This document shows positions 13,953-20,969 of a stretch of 64,000 bases of DNA, one piece after another; within the stretch, counting starts at the first letter, position 1, and each line of letters begins with the position of its first letter. The translations under genes and the position numbers were made by a program. Source of the DNA: Gordonia spumicola (GTDB lineage: Bacteria > Actinomycetota > Actinomycetes > Mycobacteriales > Mycobacteriaceae). The notes beneath the pieces are model-generated. The model was not told where the DNA came from. It saw nothing but the letters and a program-made list of their open reading frames with translations, and did not search any database. The stretch spans positions 124,001-188,000 of the forward strand of contig NZ_BJOV01000005.1 in the NCBI RefSeq assembly GCF_009932475.1, written 5' to 3'.

Positions 13953-14231
13953 ATGCCTCCGAAGAAGTACACACCGAAGCGTCGAGACCGTCGCACCCCG
14001 ACGACGGTCGAGGCGGTAGTCGAACGTCTACCAGAACGATTCATCAAACCGACGCTACTCCGGTCGGACGAGCGACCAGGCACCTACGACACCCCGAAGT
14101 CGCTCAGGTCGTTCGTCTGGGATCTCGATCAGTGGCTCGAACGAGAGAATATCAGCGGTATCGAGTCTGCCGATCTTCTCGGAGCACTTGGGATCCCCGT
14201 AGCGGACTGGTATCAGGCCGCGAACTCGTAA
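13953..14231 (+). CDS. Hypothetical protein, 92 residues, last gene of the operon
   Basis: ATG 13953 directly abuts the stop of the terminase-like gene. The N terminus is strongly basic (MPPKKYTPKRRDRRTPTT), and the rest is a helical domain (SLRSFVWDLDQWLERENI, then ADLLGALGIPVADWYQA) that could be a small DNA-binding fold. No family recognised. A terminator follows 55 bases downstream, closing the rightward operon. Confidence 0.55.
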   Translation: MPPKKYTPKRRDRRTPTTVEAVVERLPERFIKPTLLRSDERPGTYDTPKSLRSFVWDLDQWLERENISGIESADLLGALGIPVADWYQAANS

Positions 14232-14286
14232 GCGACCTTCTACTTCGGTTCAGAGGACCATCGGAGCGTGCGGCATGACCGATATG

Positions 14287-14308
14287 CTCCGACCTCTTCT
14301 GGTCGGAG
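14287..14308 (+). terminator. Terminator of the rightward operon
   Basis: CTCCGACC (14287-14294) and GGTCGGAG (14301-14308) pair perfectly around TCTTCT and are followed by ATTTGT. It separates the rightward operon from the minus-strand membrane protein gene. Confidence 0.7.
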
Positions 14309-14325
14309 ATTTGTCGTTGGTGGCA

Positions 14326-14823
14326 CTAGTTGTCGCTGTCGTAGTCCGTTCCCGGAGTATCGTCGGCTCGACTCTCCTCGGGTGCCTTTTTGGGCTTGTA
14401 TACTCGCCGAATCTCGGCGAAGAGGAGTACTGCAAGAATGATTTGAATTGCTGTAAGGCAGGTTCCAAATATCAGCAACTTTGTCGATGAGAGTCCGAAC
14501 GGTGGTGAATCCAATGTGCGGCGAATGACGAGCGTTGTAGTTCCCAGTGCTCCGACGATGTACATTGCTGCTAGTATCCGGTTGAGGGTCCGTCGCTCTA
14601 CGGCCGTAATTCCCTTATGGGCTATGATCTTTAGTCGTTCCGAGATTGAATAGTCGAGTAGGCTCTTCACCGGAGAATCTGACTTCAGTTCGTGTAGAAG
14701 TTGAATATCCTTCTCGATGTTTCGTCGAGCGAGTGGTGACCCCTCTCGGACGATCAGAACCGGAACTGATGCAACGACCGTTGCGCATGCGGCAATGATC
14801 GCTACCGTTACGCCGCTATCCAT
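14326..14823 (-). CDS. Membrane protein of the element (accessory gene)
   Basis: 165 residues from ATG 14823. Predicted membrane helices are at about 5-25 (VTVAIIAACATVVASVPVLIV), 83-102 (ILAAMYIVGALGTTTLVI) and 115-138 (LLIFGTCLTAIQIILAVLLFAEI), with a charged cytosolic-type middle (RRNIEKDIQLLHELKSDS) and a polar C-terminal tail. Codon use is AT-richer than in the chromosome. The neighbouring minus-strand gene encodes a lipoprotein. Such pairs in integrated phages and satellites often alter the host surface or block superinfection; this is inference. No family recognised. Confidence 0.65.
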   Translation of the reverse strand: MDSGVTVAIIAACATVVASVPVLIVREGSPLARRNIEKDIQLLHELKSDSPVKSLLDYSISERLKIIAHKGITAVERRTLNRILAAMYIVGALGTTTLVIRRTLDSPPFGLSSTKLLIFGTCLTAIQIILAVLLFAEIRRVYKPKKAPEESRADDTPGTDYDSDN

Positions 14824-14832
14824 GCCGTTAGC

Positions 14833-15348
14833 CTATTTGTCGAACGCGGTCTCGTACTTCTTGGCCTGAGACGGTTTCAAGTCGCCGGAGACTCGGAGCA
14901 AGAACGGCCCCTCGACGTGGTTGTACTCCTGCCCGAGGATCGGCATCGATCGTTTGTACTCCTGGATCTGGTCGGATCGTCGCTGTGCTGACGCAGTGTC
15001 GGCCCACTCTTCGACCATCGCACCGCACGAGACGCCGATCTTCTGACCTTCGGAGCACTTGACCCGAGAGTCCTCGATCACGGTCGCAGCAACGTAGCCG
15101 TTCGGTCTCCCGACCAAATTGTTCGGGTCATTGTCCTCGGTGATTACGATGACCTTCGAGATCTGGGGTACTGCGGACCTCAGATCGGCTACCACGCTGT
15201 CGATCGTTGTCGACTCGGAGGTCGAGGTCGTTGTCTGGCTCGCTGCTGCGACGGTCGATGTTGGAGCGTCGGAGCTGTCATCGGACCCGCACCCGGCGAG
15301 TAGCGCCGCACAGACGACGATCGGAGCAAGTGCAACCTTGTTGTTCAT
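14833..15348 (-). CDS. Putative lipoprotein of the element
   Basis: 171 residues. The signal peptide ends in the lipobox LLAGC with Cys at about 20, followed by a Ser/Thr-rich linker (to about 48) and a globular domain with two further cysteines (VKCSEGQKIGVSCG) likely to form a disulfide. It would be anchored to the outer face of the membrane. A palindrome lies just upstream of the ATG. Only nine bases separate it from the membrane protein gene downstream, so the two are probably cotranscribed. Function unknown; superinfection exclusion is a possibility. Confidence 0.75.
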   Translation of the reverse strand: MNNKVALAPIVVCAALLAGCGSDDSSDAPTSTVAAASQTTTSTSESTTIDSVVADLRSAVPQISKVIVITEDNDPNNLVGRPNGYVAATVIEDSRVKCSEGQKIGVSCGAMVEEWADTASAQRRSDQIQEYKRSMPILGQEYNHVEGPFLLRVSGDLKPSQAKKYETAFDK

Positions 15349-15353
15349 GAGCC

Positions 15354-15365
15354 GACCATATGGTC
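15354..15365 (-). promoter_or_regulatory. 12-bp palindrome at the lipoprotein start
   Basis: GACCATATGGTC is a perfect palindrome ending six bases before the ATG at 15348, over the ribosome-binding region. A bound repressor or an RNA hairpin here could control the lipoprotein and membrane protein pair. Confidence 0.4.
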
Positions 15366-15429
15366 AGACTCCGACAGAACCAGCCGTGGAGGTCCTGAAG
15401 CGGTCGAACGGATGACACAGTGAACAAAC

Positions 15430-15459
15430 CGACCCCGGAGCATCACCGCTCCGGGGTCG
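15430..15459 (-). terminator. Terminator between the minus-strand HTH operon and the lipoprotein gene
   Basis: Arms 15430-15441 and 15448-15459 pair perfectly over 12 bp with loop ATCACC. It lies 32 bases beyond the stop at 15491 and separates that transcript from the lipoprotein gene. Confidence 0.7.
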
Positions 15460-15490
15460 ATTCGGTTGGACCGAACGTCTACTCGTCGGT

Positions 15491-15667
15491 TCAGTCGTCT
15501 TCGATCCTGACTAGCGACGGGTGCAGGCCGGGGACGAGTGACCCGTCTTCGAGACGGAACAAGAGACCGTCGTCGACCATTTGCTCGATCAGATCCCCGG
15601 TTGAGACCCCGATGATCGAAGCCGCTACGTCGATCGGGACCGATTCGGAGTAGGGGAGAGAGTCGAC
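15491..15667 (-). pseudogene. HTH-like coding segment following an in-frame TAG
   Basis: Directly after the TAG that ends the 15892-15668 gene, the same frame stays open for 58 codons to 15491 and looks like a protein: SESVPIDVAASIIGVSTGDL followed by IEQMVDDGLLFRLEDG has the spacing of an excisionase/MerR helix-turn-helix. There is no start codon or ribosome binding site near its beginning. The simplest readings are a nonsense mutation that split one gene of about 133 codons, or programmed readthrough of the TAG. A small excisionase or regulator would fit its place near the right end of the element. Confidence 0.45.
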
Positions 15668-15892
15668 CTACCGGTCGAAGGTCTCGATGATGATCCTTGC
15701 GCCGATCCAGCTTCCATCCGACGGCGCATCGACTTCGGTGGTCGATGCGAGCGTGCACCCTCGGGTGAACTGTTCGGTCCGGCGATACATATCGTGATGC
15801 CGCGCTACGAGCCATGAGCGAGCGACTGTGACCGTGGTGTCTGTCCCGGTGACCGAGATCCAACCCTGGTCGATGTACAGAAGAGCGGTCAC
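15668..15892 (-). CDS. Hypothetical protein, 74 residues, possibly truncated by a TAG
   Basis: GTG 15892 has GGAAGGAA upstream and overlaps the stop of the preceding gene (GTGA), so translation is well supported. The product begins VTALLYIDQGWISVTGTDTT and ends IIIETFDR; it looks like a small beta-rich domain. The frame continues past the TAG into an HTH-like segment (15667-15491), so this may be the N-terminal half of a split regulator. No family recognised. Confidence 0.6.
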   Translation of the reverse strand: MTALLYIDQGWISVTGTDTTVTVARSWLVARHHDMYRRTEQFTRGCTLASTTEVDAPSDGSWIGARIIIETFDR

Positions 15893-16158
15893 CGAGCTTC
15901 CTTCCGTTCGACGCTGATTGTGTCCGTCGCCAAGCGGTCGACGATCATCCACGGAGTACCTTCCTCAGTCTCGCAAAGGATCTGACAGAACTCGTCGTCT
16001 TCGGGCAGGACGACGTCGAGTACGACCAACCCGCCGTAGACCACATCACCCGGTTCGAGGTCCCGTATCCGGAGGATCATCGGATGCTCCGAACGTCGAC
16101 TGGGTGGAACGGCTCGATCCTCCCGCTGACCTGCTACTTGATTCGCTGTCTCGTACAT
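15889..16158 (-). CDS. Hypothetical protein, 89 residues
   Basis: ATG 16158 has a strong site (TAGGAGA) about eight bases upstream; a shorter start at 16080 (MILRIRDLEPGDVVYGG) matches where the structured part begins. The globular part has the look of a small beta-barrel (LEPGDVVYGGLVVLDVVLPE, then PWMIVDRLATDTISV). It is coupled to the next gene by GTGA. No family recognised. First gene of a short minus-strand operon near the right end of the element. Confidence 0.6.
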   Translation of the reverse strand: MYETANQVAGQREDRAVPPSRRSEHPMILRIRDLEPGDVVYGGLVVLDVVLPEDDEFCQILCETEEGTPWMIVDRLATDTISVERKEAR

Positions 16159-16258
16159 CGCCTATATCTCCTAGATCGTGTTGTACGATTGGAAGTACAC
16201 GATGCGGAACACCAGACAAGTCTATGTTCACGTCGATCAGATGATCCCGCGGATCCAC

Positions 16259-16288
16259 TTGACAGCTCGATGGGACACGTGCGATAGT
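16259..16288 (+). promoter_or_regulatory. Near-consensus promoter upstream of the 48-residue gene
   Basis: TTGACA (16259-16264), 18 bases, GATAGT (16283-16288), reading right towards the small gene at 16536 and folD. It resembles the element promoter at 5757-5785. The 377 bases from 16159 to 16535 hold no other supportable gene; CCGCA-GCAA-TGCGG (about 16296-16309) forms a small hairpin, and the element's right attachment site probably lies somewhere here. Confidence 0.5.
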
Positions 16289-16418
16289 GATCTGTCCGCA
16301 GCAATGCGGCGTTGATCATCTCACGATCCGCCGCCACCGTCTGCGAATCTCCCGAGGACTCAGGGTCGAGAAGTTCGCGCATCGATAAAGGGTGCATGCG
16401 AGCCGACGAGTTCCTCTT

Positions 16419-16440
16419 CTCGACTGCGCTCGAAGGCCGG
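16419..16440 (+). repeat. Dispersed repeat, copy 1 (CTCGACTSCGCTCG family)
   Basis: CTCGACTGCGCTCGAAGG followed by CCGG, sharing a 14-base core with copies at 18257, 38910 and 58044. It is followed by GGGCT-TCGG-AGCCC. Its chromosomal-type sequence suggests the element ends to the left of this point. Confidence 0.65.
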
Positions 16441-16535
16441 AAAGCGGCCGTCGGGGCTTCGGAGCCCGACCCACGGACATTCACGCAGTGTCCCCGCGCG
16501 GGACGCTGCGACCTACCCATGCCTAGGAGGCAACC

Positions 16536-16682
16536 ATGCGTACGAACACCATCATCGACACCGGCACCGCCGACCTCGATCCGGCCCAGACCGTCTGGTT
16601 CCAGATCGACGACGCCACCGGCTTCTATGTGACGGTCGAGGAGTTCCTCGCCGTCGCACGGTCGCAGTTGGCAGCCGCCTGA
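16536..16682 (+). CDS. 48-residue protein upstream of folD, paralogue of the element's 41-residue protein
   Basis: ATG 16536 follows TAGGAGG with ideal spacing. The core LDPAQTVWFQIDDATGFYVT then VEEFLAVARSQ matches the product of 6216-6341 in 20 of 31 aligned positions; the N-terminal ten residues differ. GC content here is high like the chromosome, so this copy is probably the host's. It ends 36 bases before folD. Family unknown. Confidence 0.7.
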   Translation: MRTNTIIDTGTADLDPAQTVWFQIDDATGFYVTVEEFLAVARSQLAAA

Positions 16683-16718
16683 CCCGTGGAATCGCCGTCA
16701 GTGGAAGAATGGTCTTCC

Positions 16719-17579
16719 GTGACGGCGATTCGACTGGACGGCAAACTCACCCGAGACGAGATCTTCACCGATCTGAAGGCGCGCGTGGACACTCTCCGCG
16801 CCGCGGGCATCACCCCCGGACTGGGAACGGTGCTCGTCGGTGACGATCCCGGCTCGCAGTCGTATGTGAAGGGCAAGCACTCCGACTGCGCCAAGGTCGG
16901 CATCTCGTCGATCCGCAAGGACCTTCCGGCCGACATCACGCAGGAGCAGCTCAACGCTGCCATCGACGAGCTGAACGCCGACCCGGCGTGCACCGGCTAC
17001 ATCGTGCAGCTCCCGCTGCCCAAGCACCTCGACGAGAACGCGGCACTCGAGCGCATCGCGCCGGAGAAGGACGCCGACGGCCTGCACCCGATCAACCTCG
17101 GGCGGCTCGTCCTCGGCAAGGAGTCGACGCTCCCGTGCACCCCGCGCGGCGTCATTCATCTCCTGCGCCGCTACGACATCCCGCTCGACGGGGCGCACGT
17201 GACCGTCGTCGGACGCGGTGTCACCATCGGCCGCCCGATCGGCCTCCTCCTGACGCGTCGCAGCGAGAACGCGACCGTAACCCTGTGCCATACCGGCACC
17301 AAGGACCTGGCCGCCGAGACCCGCCGCGCCGACATCGTCGTCGCTGCGGCAGGCGTCGCGCACCTGATCACCGCCGACATGGTCAAGCCCGGCGCGGCCG
17401 TCGTCGACGTCGGCGTCAGCCGTACCGACGCCGGACTCCAGGGCGACGTCGCACCCGACGTCTGGGACGTCGCGGGCGCCGTGTCGCCGAACCCGGGGGG
17501 TGTCGGACCGTTGACCCGTGCGTTCCTGCTCGCCAACGTCGTCGAACGCGCCGAACAGCAGCTCGCCGCCCAGTCCTGA
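16719..17579 (+). CDS. folD: Bifunctional methylenetetrahydrofolate dehydrogenase / methenyl-THF cyclohydrolase
   Basis: 286 residues from GTG 16719 ([15 protein letters not shown]); an upstream frame extension has no homology. FolD interconverts methylene-, methenyl- and formyl-tetrahydrofolate in one-carbon metabolism. Signatures include [14 protein letters not shown] with the catalytic Lys region (Y-V-x-x-K), [10 protein letters not shown], the [10 protein letters not shown] segment and the nucleotide-binding [20 protein letters not shown], and PGGVGPLT near the C terminus. It was probably the original neighbour of trmL before the element inserted. Its stop overlaps the start of the DUF3017 gene. 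Confidence 0.95.
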   Translation: MTAIRLDGKLTRDEIFTDLKARVDTLRAAGITPGLGTVLVGDDPGSQSYVKGKHSDCAKVGISSIRKDLPADITQEQLNAAIDELNADPACTGYIVQLPLPKHLDENAALERIAPEKDADGLHPINLGRLVLGKESTLPCTPRGVIHLLRRYDIPLDGAHVTVVGRGVTIGRPIGLLLTRRSENATVTLCHTGTKDLAAETRRADIVVAAAGVAHLITADMVKPGAAVVDVGVSRTDAGLQGDVAPDVWDVAGAVSPNPGGVGPLTRAFLLANVVERAEQQLAAQS

Positions 17580-17893
17580 TGACCGAGGAACGCGTCGACG
17601 CCATCCGTCGAGCCCGACGGATCCACACCGTGATCGCGAACATCCCGTTCTACGTGGTGCTCGCGATCGTGGTGGTCGCCGCCGTCCTCGTCCTCGTGGA
17701 CAGGTGGCGGCGCGGCGCGTTCGTCTTCGGCTCGGCGATGCTCGTCGGCGCGACGTTCCGCGCCATCCTCCCCGCCATCCGAGTGGGCCTGCTACAAGTT
17801 CGCAGTCGCCCGTTCGACGTCGCGGTCATGACCGCGGTCGGCGTCGCCGTGCTCTGGCTCGCCACCTCCATCAGCTCGCTGGGCACCGCGTGA
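17579..17893 (+). CDS. DUF3017 membrane protein
   Basis: 104 residues; ATG overlaps the folD stop (TGATG). Three hydrophobic segments (IPFYVVLAIVVVAAVLVLV, FVFGSAMLVGATFRAILPAI and VAVMTAVGVAVLWLATSI) and a basic N terminus match the DUF3017 family, regularly found directly after folD in mycolata. Function unknown. Its 3' end overlaps the convergent EamA transporter gene by about 100 bases. Confidence 0.85.
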   Translation: MTEERVDAIRRARRIHTVIANIPFYVVLAIVVVAAVLVLVDRWRRGAFVFGSAMLVGATFRAILPAIRVGLLQVRSRPFDVAVMTAVGVAVLWLATSISSLGTA

Positions 17894-18820
17894 GAGTCGG
17901 ATAGTCCCGAACAGGACGCCGCCGACCACCAGCAGCGCGCCCGCGATCTCCATCGGCCGCACCGATTGGCCGAGCACGACCCACGCCGTCGTCATCCCGA
18001 CCACCGGCACCAGCATCGAGAACGGCGCGACGACACTCGCCGGATGAATCGACATCAGCCACGTCCACGCACCTGACCCGCCGATCGTCGCGACCACCGC
18101 GGTGAAGATCACGCCGACCACGGCGGGCAGCCCGTCCAGGGTGCCTGCCGCGCGCATCGACTCGCCGATCTCCGACGGTCCCTCGACGATCAGACTGACC
18201 ACCAGCATCGGCAGCGGCGGGATCACCGTCATCCACATCATGAGACGGAAGGGCCTCTCGACTCCGCTCGAGGGCCGGGAGGGCGCGCTCGAGGATCGGG
18301 AGGGTCCGCTCGAGGCGCCGGGATCCTGAAGGGCTCTGCGGTTGGACACGTTGCCGATCGCCCACCCGAACGCGCCGGCGAGGGTGAGCAGGAAGGGAGC
18401 GACGGCGGCGTGCTCGGCGCGCTGCCAGCCGACAACCGCGAGGCCGGCGACGGCGATGAGGATGCCGGTCACCTGAACGCCGGTGAGGCGTTCGCGCAGG
18501 AGGATCGCACTCAGGACCACCGTGAACGGCGCCGACGCCTGCAGCACCAGCGATGCGAGCCCCGCGGGCATCCCGATCGCCATGCCCCAGTACACGAATG
18601 CGAACTGCAGCACGCCGAAGCCGACGCCGTAGCCGATGAGCCACCGCAGCGGCACGTCCGGGCGGGGGATGAACAGGACCGTCGGAATCGCGATCACCGC
18701 GAAGCGCAGGGCCACCAGGAACATCGGGGGGAACGTGTCGAGCGAGAAGTCGATGGCGACGAAGTTGACTCCCCAGGCCACTGCGACGAGCAGTGCGAGG
18801 GCGACGTGGCGAGTGGGCAT
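17792..18820 (-). CDS. EamA/DMT-family transporter with a repeat-encoded insertion
   Basis: 342 residues from ATG 18820 (MPTRHVALALLVAVAWGVNF). The two EamA repeats give about ten membrane helices, as in drug/metabolite exporters of the RhaT/YdcZ kind: the first half ends near GAFGWAIGNVSNRRAL, the second begins at MMWMTVIPPLPMLVV. Between them lies an unusual Ser/Pro/Arg stretch (DPGASSGPSRSSSAPSRPSS) encoded by a copy of the dispersed CTCGACTSCGCTCG repeat with 21-base internal repeats, inserted in frame. The C terminus overlaps the convergent DUF3017 gene. Divergent from a LysR gene, its likely regulator. Confidence 0.85.
   Translation of the reverse strand: MPTRHVALALLVAVAWGVNFVAIDFSLDTFPPMFLVALRFAVIAIPTVLFIPRPDVPLRWLIGYGVGFGVLQFAFVYWGMAIGMPAGLASLVLQASAPFTVVLSAILLRERLTGVQVTGILIAVAGLAVVGWQRAEHAAVAPFLLTLAGAFGWAIGNVSNRRALQDPGASSGPSRSSSAPSRPSSGVERPFRLMMWMTVIPPLPMLVVSLIVEGPSEIGESMRAAGTLDGLPAVVGVIFTAVVATIGGSGAWTWLMSIHPASVVAPFSMLVPVVGMTTAWVVLGQSVRPMEIAGALLVVGGVLFGTIRLSRGAQRADGGGEPEHGDADRGHDRDVERATANL
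18257..18320 (+). repeat. Dispersed repeat, copy 2, inside a coding sequence
   Basis: CTCGACTCCGCTCGAGGG then CCGG, followed by 21-base tandem units beginning GCTCGAGG (about 18266, 18287 and 18308). It lies inside the EamA gene and adds about 25 codons without breaking the frame. Confidence 0.75.
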
Positions 18821-18891
18821 GCGTCCATCGTCGACGGCCGGACGATGCAGGACAACTGAAAAGAATTGAACTGACACTGTAGGTTGGCTGC

Positions 18892-19788
18892 ATGGATGTG
18901 CGTCATCTCGAGCTGCTTCGGGAACTGGCCGACCGGGGGAGTGTCACCGCCGTCGCGGCGGCCACACATCGAACGGTCTCGGCGGTGTCCCAGCAGCTGC
19001 GAACCGCGCAACGCGAGTTCGGGATGGCGCTCGTCGAACCGGACGGGCGCGGCGTCCGGCTCACCGACGCGGGTCGGCTCCTGGCCGACGGGGCGGTCTC
19101 CGTGCAGAGTGCTCTCGCCCAGGTCCAGGCCACGTGGGACGCCTACCGCGACAACCCGGGAGGCGAAGTGTCGATGCTCGCGTTCCCCAGCGCCGCGGCG
19201 CTCATCTTTCCGCCCGCACTCCGCGCGGCGGCCGACGCAGGCGTCCGGCTGCGCCTTCACGACCGGGACCCTGCCGAAGCCGACTTCGCCCGACTCTCCT
19301 CCGATGTCGACATCGTCATCGGGCACAGCCTCGACGGTCGCGGGCCGGTCGGAACCGACGGGCTGGACGTCGTGCATCTGACCGTCGAACCGCTCGACAT
19401 CGCGATGCGCGCCGACCATCCGCTGACCGAGCCCGCGCAGCTGCGGGCGCGAGACGTCGCCGAGGCGGAGTGGATCGGCGTCCCAGACGGTTACCCGTTC
19501 GACGCCGTCCTGCGGGCCGTCGCGGCCGCGGCCGGACGCGAACTCAGTGTGCCGCAACGACTCCGCGACAACCGCGTGATGGAGGCGATGGTCCGGGCGA
19601 GCGACGCCGTGTGCGTGCTCCCACGGTTCACCACGGTCGCCGACGACGGGCTCGTTCTGCGGGAGATCGTCGACGTCCACGCCGAACGGACGCTGTCGGC
19701 GGTGATGCGGCCCGATCGCGCTCGACGCCGCGCCGTTCAGACGGTGCTCGACGCCGTCGTCGACGCGCTGGCCGAGTTCGAACGCTGA
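18892..19788 (+). CDS. LysR-family transcriptional regulator
   Basis: 298 residues. The N-terminal winged helix (MDVRHLELLRELADRGSVTA then VAAATHRTVSAVSQQLRTAQ) is the LysR DNA-binding domain; residues about 90-290 form the ligand-binding domain (EVSMLAFPSAAALIFPPAL as first strand). It is divergent from the EamA transporter gene with 71 bases between the starts, the standard arrangement for a LysR protein controlling its neighbour. Inducer unknown. Confidence 0.92.
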   Translation: MDVRHLELLRELADRGSVTAVAAATHRTVSAVSQQLRTAQREFGMALVEPDGRGVRLTDAGRLLADGAVSVQSALAQVQATWDAYRDNPGGEVSMLAFPSAAALIFPPALRAAADAGVRLRLHDRDPAEADFARLSSDVDIVIGHSLDGRGPVGTDGLDVVHLTVEPLDIAMRADHPLTEPAQLRARDVAEAEWIGVPDGYPFDAVLRAVAAAAGRELSVPQRLRDNRVMEAMVRASDAVCVLPRFTTVADDGLVLREIVDVHAERTLSAVMRPDRARRRAVQTVLDAVVDALAEFER

Positions 19789-19792
19789 GGCG

Positions 19793-20944
19793 TCAGCGGC
19801 GCGCGCGGACGAGGGCGATGGTGTCGCGCAGCATCTCGGCGATCGGCTCCTTCTCGGTGAGGAATCCGTCGTGCCCGGCGTCGGAGCGGACCACTCGGAG
19901 GCCGCCGACGCAATTGCCGAGTTCGGCCGCGAGTTCTTCCTGCTGATACAGCGGGTACAGGCGATCGGAGTCGATGCCGCCGACGATCGTCGGCACGGTG
20001 CACGCGTTCAGTGCCGCCTTCACTCCGCCGCGGCCGCGCCCCACGTCGTGGTTGTTCAGCACCTCCGACAGCGCGACGTAGCTCCCCGGATCGAAGCGCG
20101 ACTTCAGCTTCTCCGACTGGTACTCGAGGTAGCTGGCGATCGCATAGCGTCCGCCGGTGAGCGGATCCTCGTCGCCCTGCGGGAGATTCTCGAAGCGCTG
20201 GTCGAGCTCGCGGTCGCTGCGGTACGACAGGTGCGCGACGCGGCGGGCCACACCCATGCCCGTCATCGGCGCGCGTCCGGTGCCGTAGTAGTCGCCGTCC
20301 TGCCAGTCGGCGTCGCCCTTGATCGCGGCGATCTGCGTGGTCTGGGTGCCGATCTGGTCGGCAGATGCGCGGGCGCCGACCGCGAGGACGAGCGCTGCGT
20401 CGATCTTGTCGGGATGGGTGACGGCCCATTCGAGAGCGCGGGCACCGCCCATCGAGCCGCCCGCGACGGCGGCGAACCTGGTGATGCCCGACCGCGTGAA
20501 CGCGGCGTACTCGGCGGCGACGAGGTCGCGCACCGTCAGGAGCGGAAAGCGTGAGCCCCACGCCCGCCCGTCGGGCGCCGTGGAACCGGGACCGGTGGAG
20601 CCGTAGCACCCGCCGATCGCATTGGGGGCGACGACGCACCACTCGTCGGTGTCGACGGCGCATCCCGGCCCGATGAGGCCGTCCCACCAGCCGGTCATCG
20701 AGAACCGCGCGTCGGCCGGGCCGGTGGCGTGCGAGTTGCCGGTCAGCGCATGGAGCGCCAGAACGATGTTGTCGCCCGCTTCGTTGGGGCGACCCCACTT
20801 CTGGAACGTGACCGTGACATCGGCGATCCGGGCCCCCGATTCGAGGTCCAGATCGCCGATGCGCACGGCGACATCCGACCCGTCCGGGCGGAGGGCCCAG
20901 TCCGGGTCGAATGCCGTGGCGGCCGGGTCGATGGTCACCGACAC
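19793..20944 (-). CDS. metX: Homoserine O-acetyltransferase
   Basis: 383 residues, alpha/beta hydrolase fold. MetX acetylates homoserine from acetyl-CoA in methionine biosynthesis. Visible are ALTGNSHA near the oxyanion hole, the nucleophile elbow AGGSMGG with Ser about 164, an Asp in [10 protein letters not shown] and the catalytic His in SDAGHDGFL close to the C terminus. It is second in a metY-metX operon, 25 bases after metY, and so is likely controlled by the SAM-IV riboswitch upstream of metY. Confidence 0.95.
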   Translation of the reverse strand: MSVTIDPAATAFDPDWALRPDGSDVAVRIGDLDLESGARIADVTVTFQKWGRPNEAGDNIVLALHALTGNSHATGPADARFSMTGWWDGLIGPGCAVDTDEWCVVAPNAIGGCYGSTGPGSTAPDGRAWGSRFPLLTVRDLVAAEYAAFTRSGITRFAAVAGGSMGGARALEWAVTHPDKIDAALVLAVGARASADQIGTQTTQIAAIKGDADWQDGDYYGTGRAPMTGMGVARRVAHLSYRSDRELDQRFENLPQGDEDPLTGGRYAIASYLEYQSEKLKSRFDPGSYVALSEVLNNHDVGRGRGGVKAALNACTVPTIVGGIDSDRLYPLYQQEELAAELGNCVGGLRVVRSDAGHDGFLTEKEPIAEMLRDTIALVRARR

Positions 20945-20969
20945 CGGGCGCCTCCTACGTTCTCAGAAC

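Larger units (their letters stand above)
4147..16400. mobile_element. Integrated satellite-like element (serine integrase, RepA-like ATPase, small terminase)
   Basis: The segment between trmL and folD differs from its surroundings: lower GC by eye, many tiny genes, long noncoding stretches full of stem-loops, and a serine integrase at the left edge. Contents in order: integrase, a promoter with operator, a 41-residue gene, a RepA-like ATPase, repeats and hairpins, a small minus-strand cassette, a candidate origin, a sigma-like gene, a hairpin array, an eight-gene operon with a small-terminase-like protein, a terminator, and minus-strand accessory genes. No capsid, portal, tail or large terminase gene is visible. 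The left end is fixed by the trmL/integrase overlap; the right end is only bracketed (about 16160-16420), because GC and codon use return to chromosomal style by 16420. Confidence 0.8.

Noticed and set aside
16046..16520. Minus-strand frames at 16046-16258 and 16134-16520
   Set aside because: They overlap a better supported gene or have no ribosome binding site, and their sequences look like reading-frame shadows.
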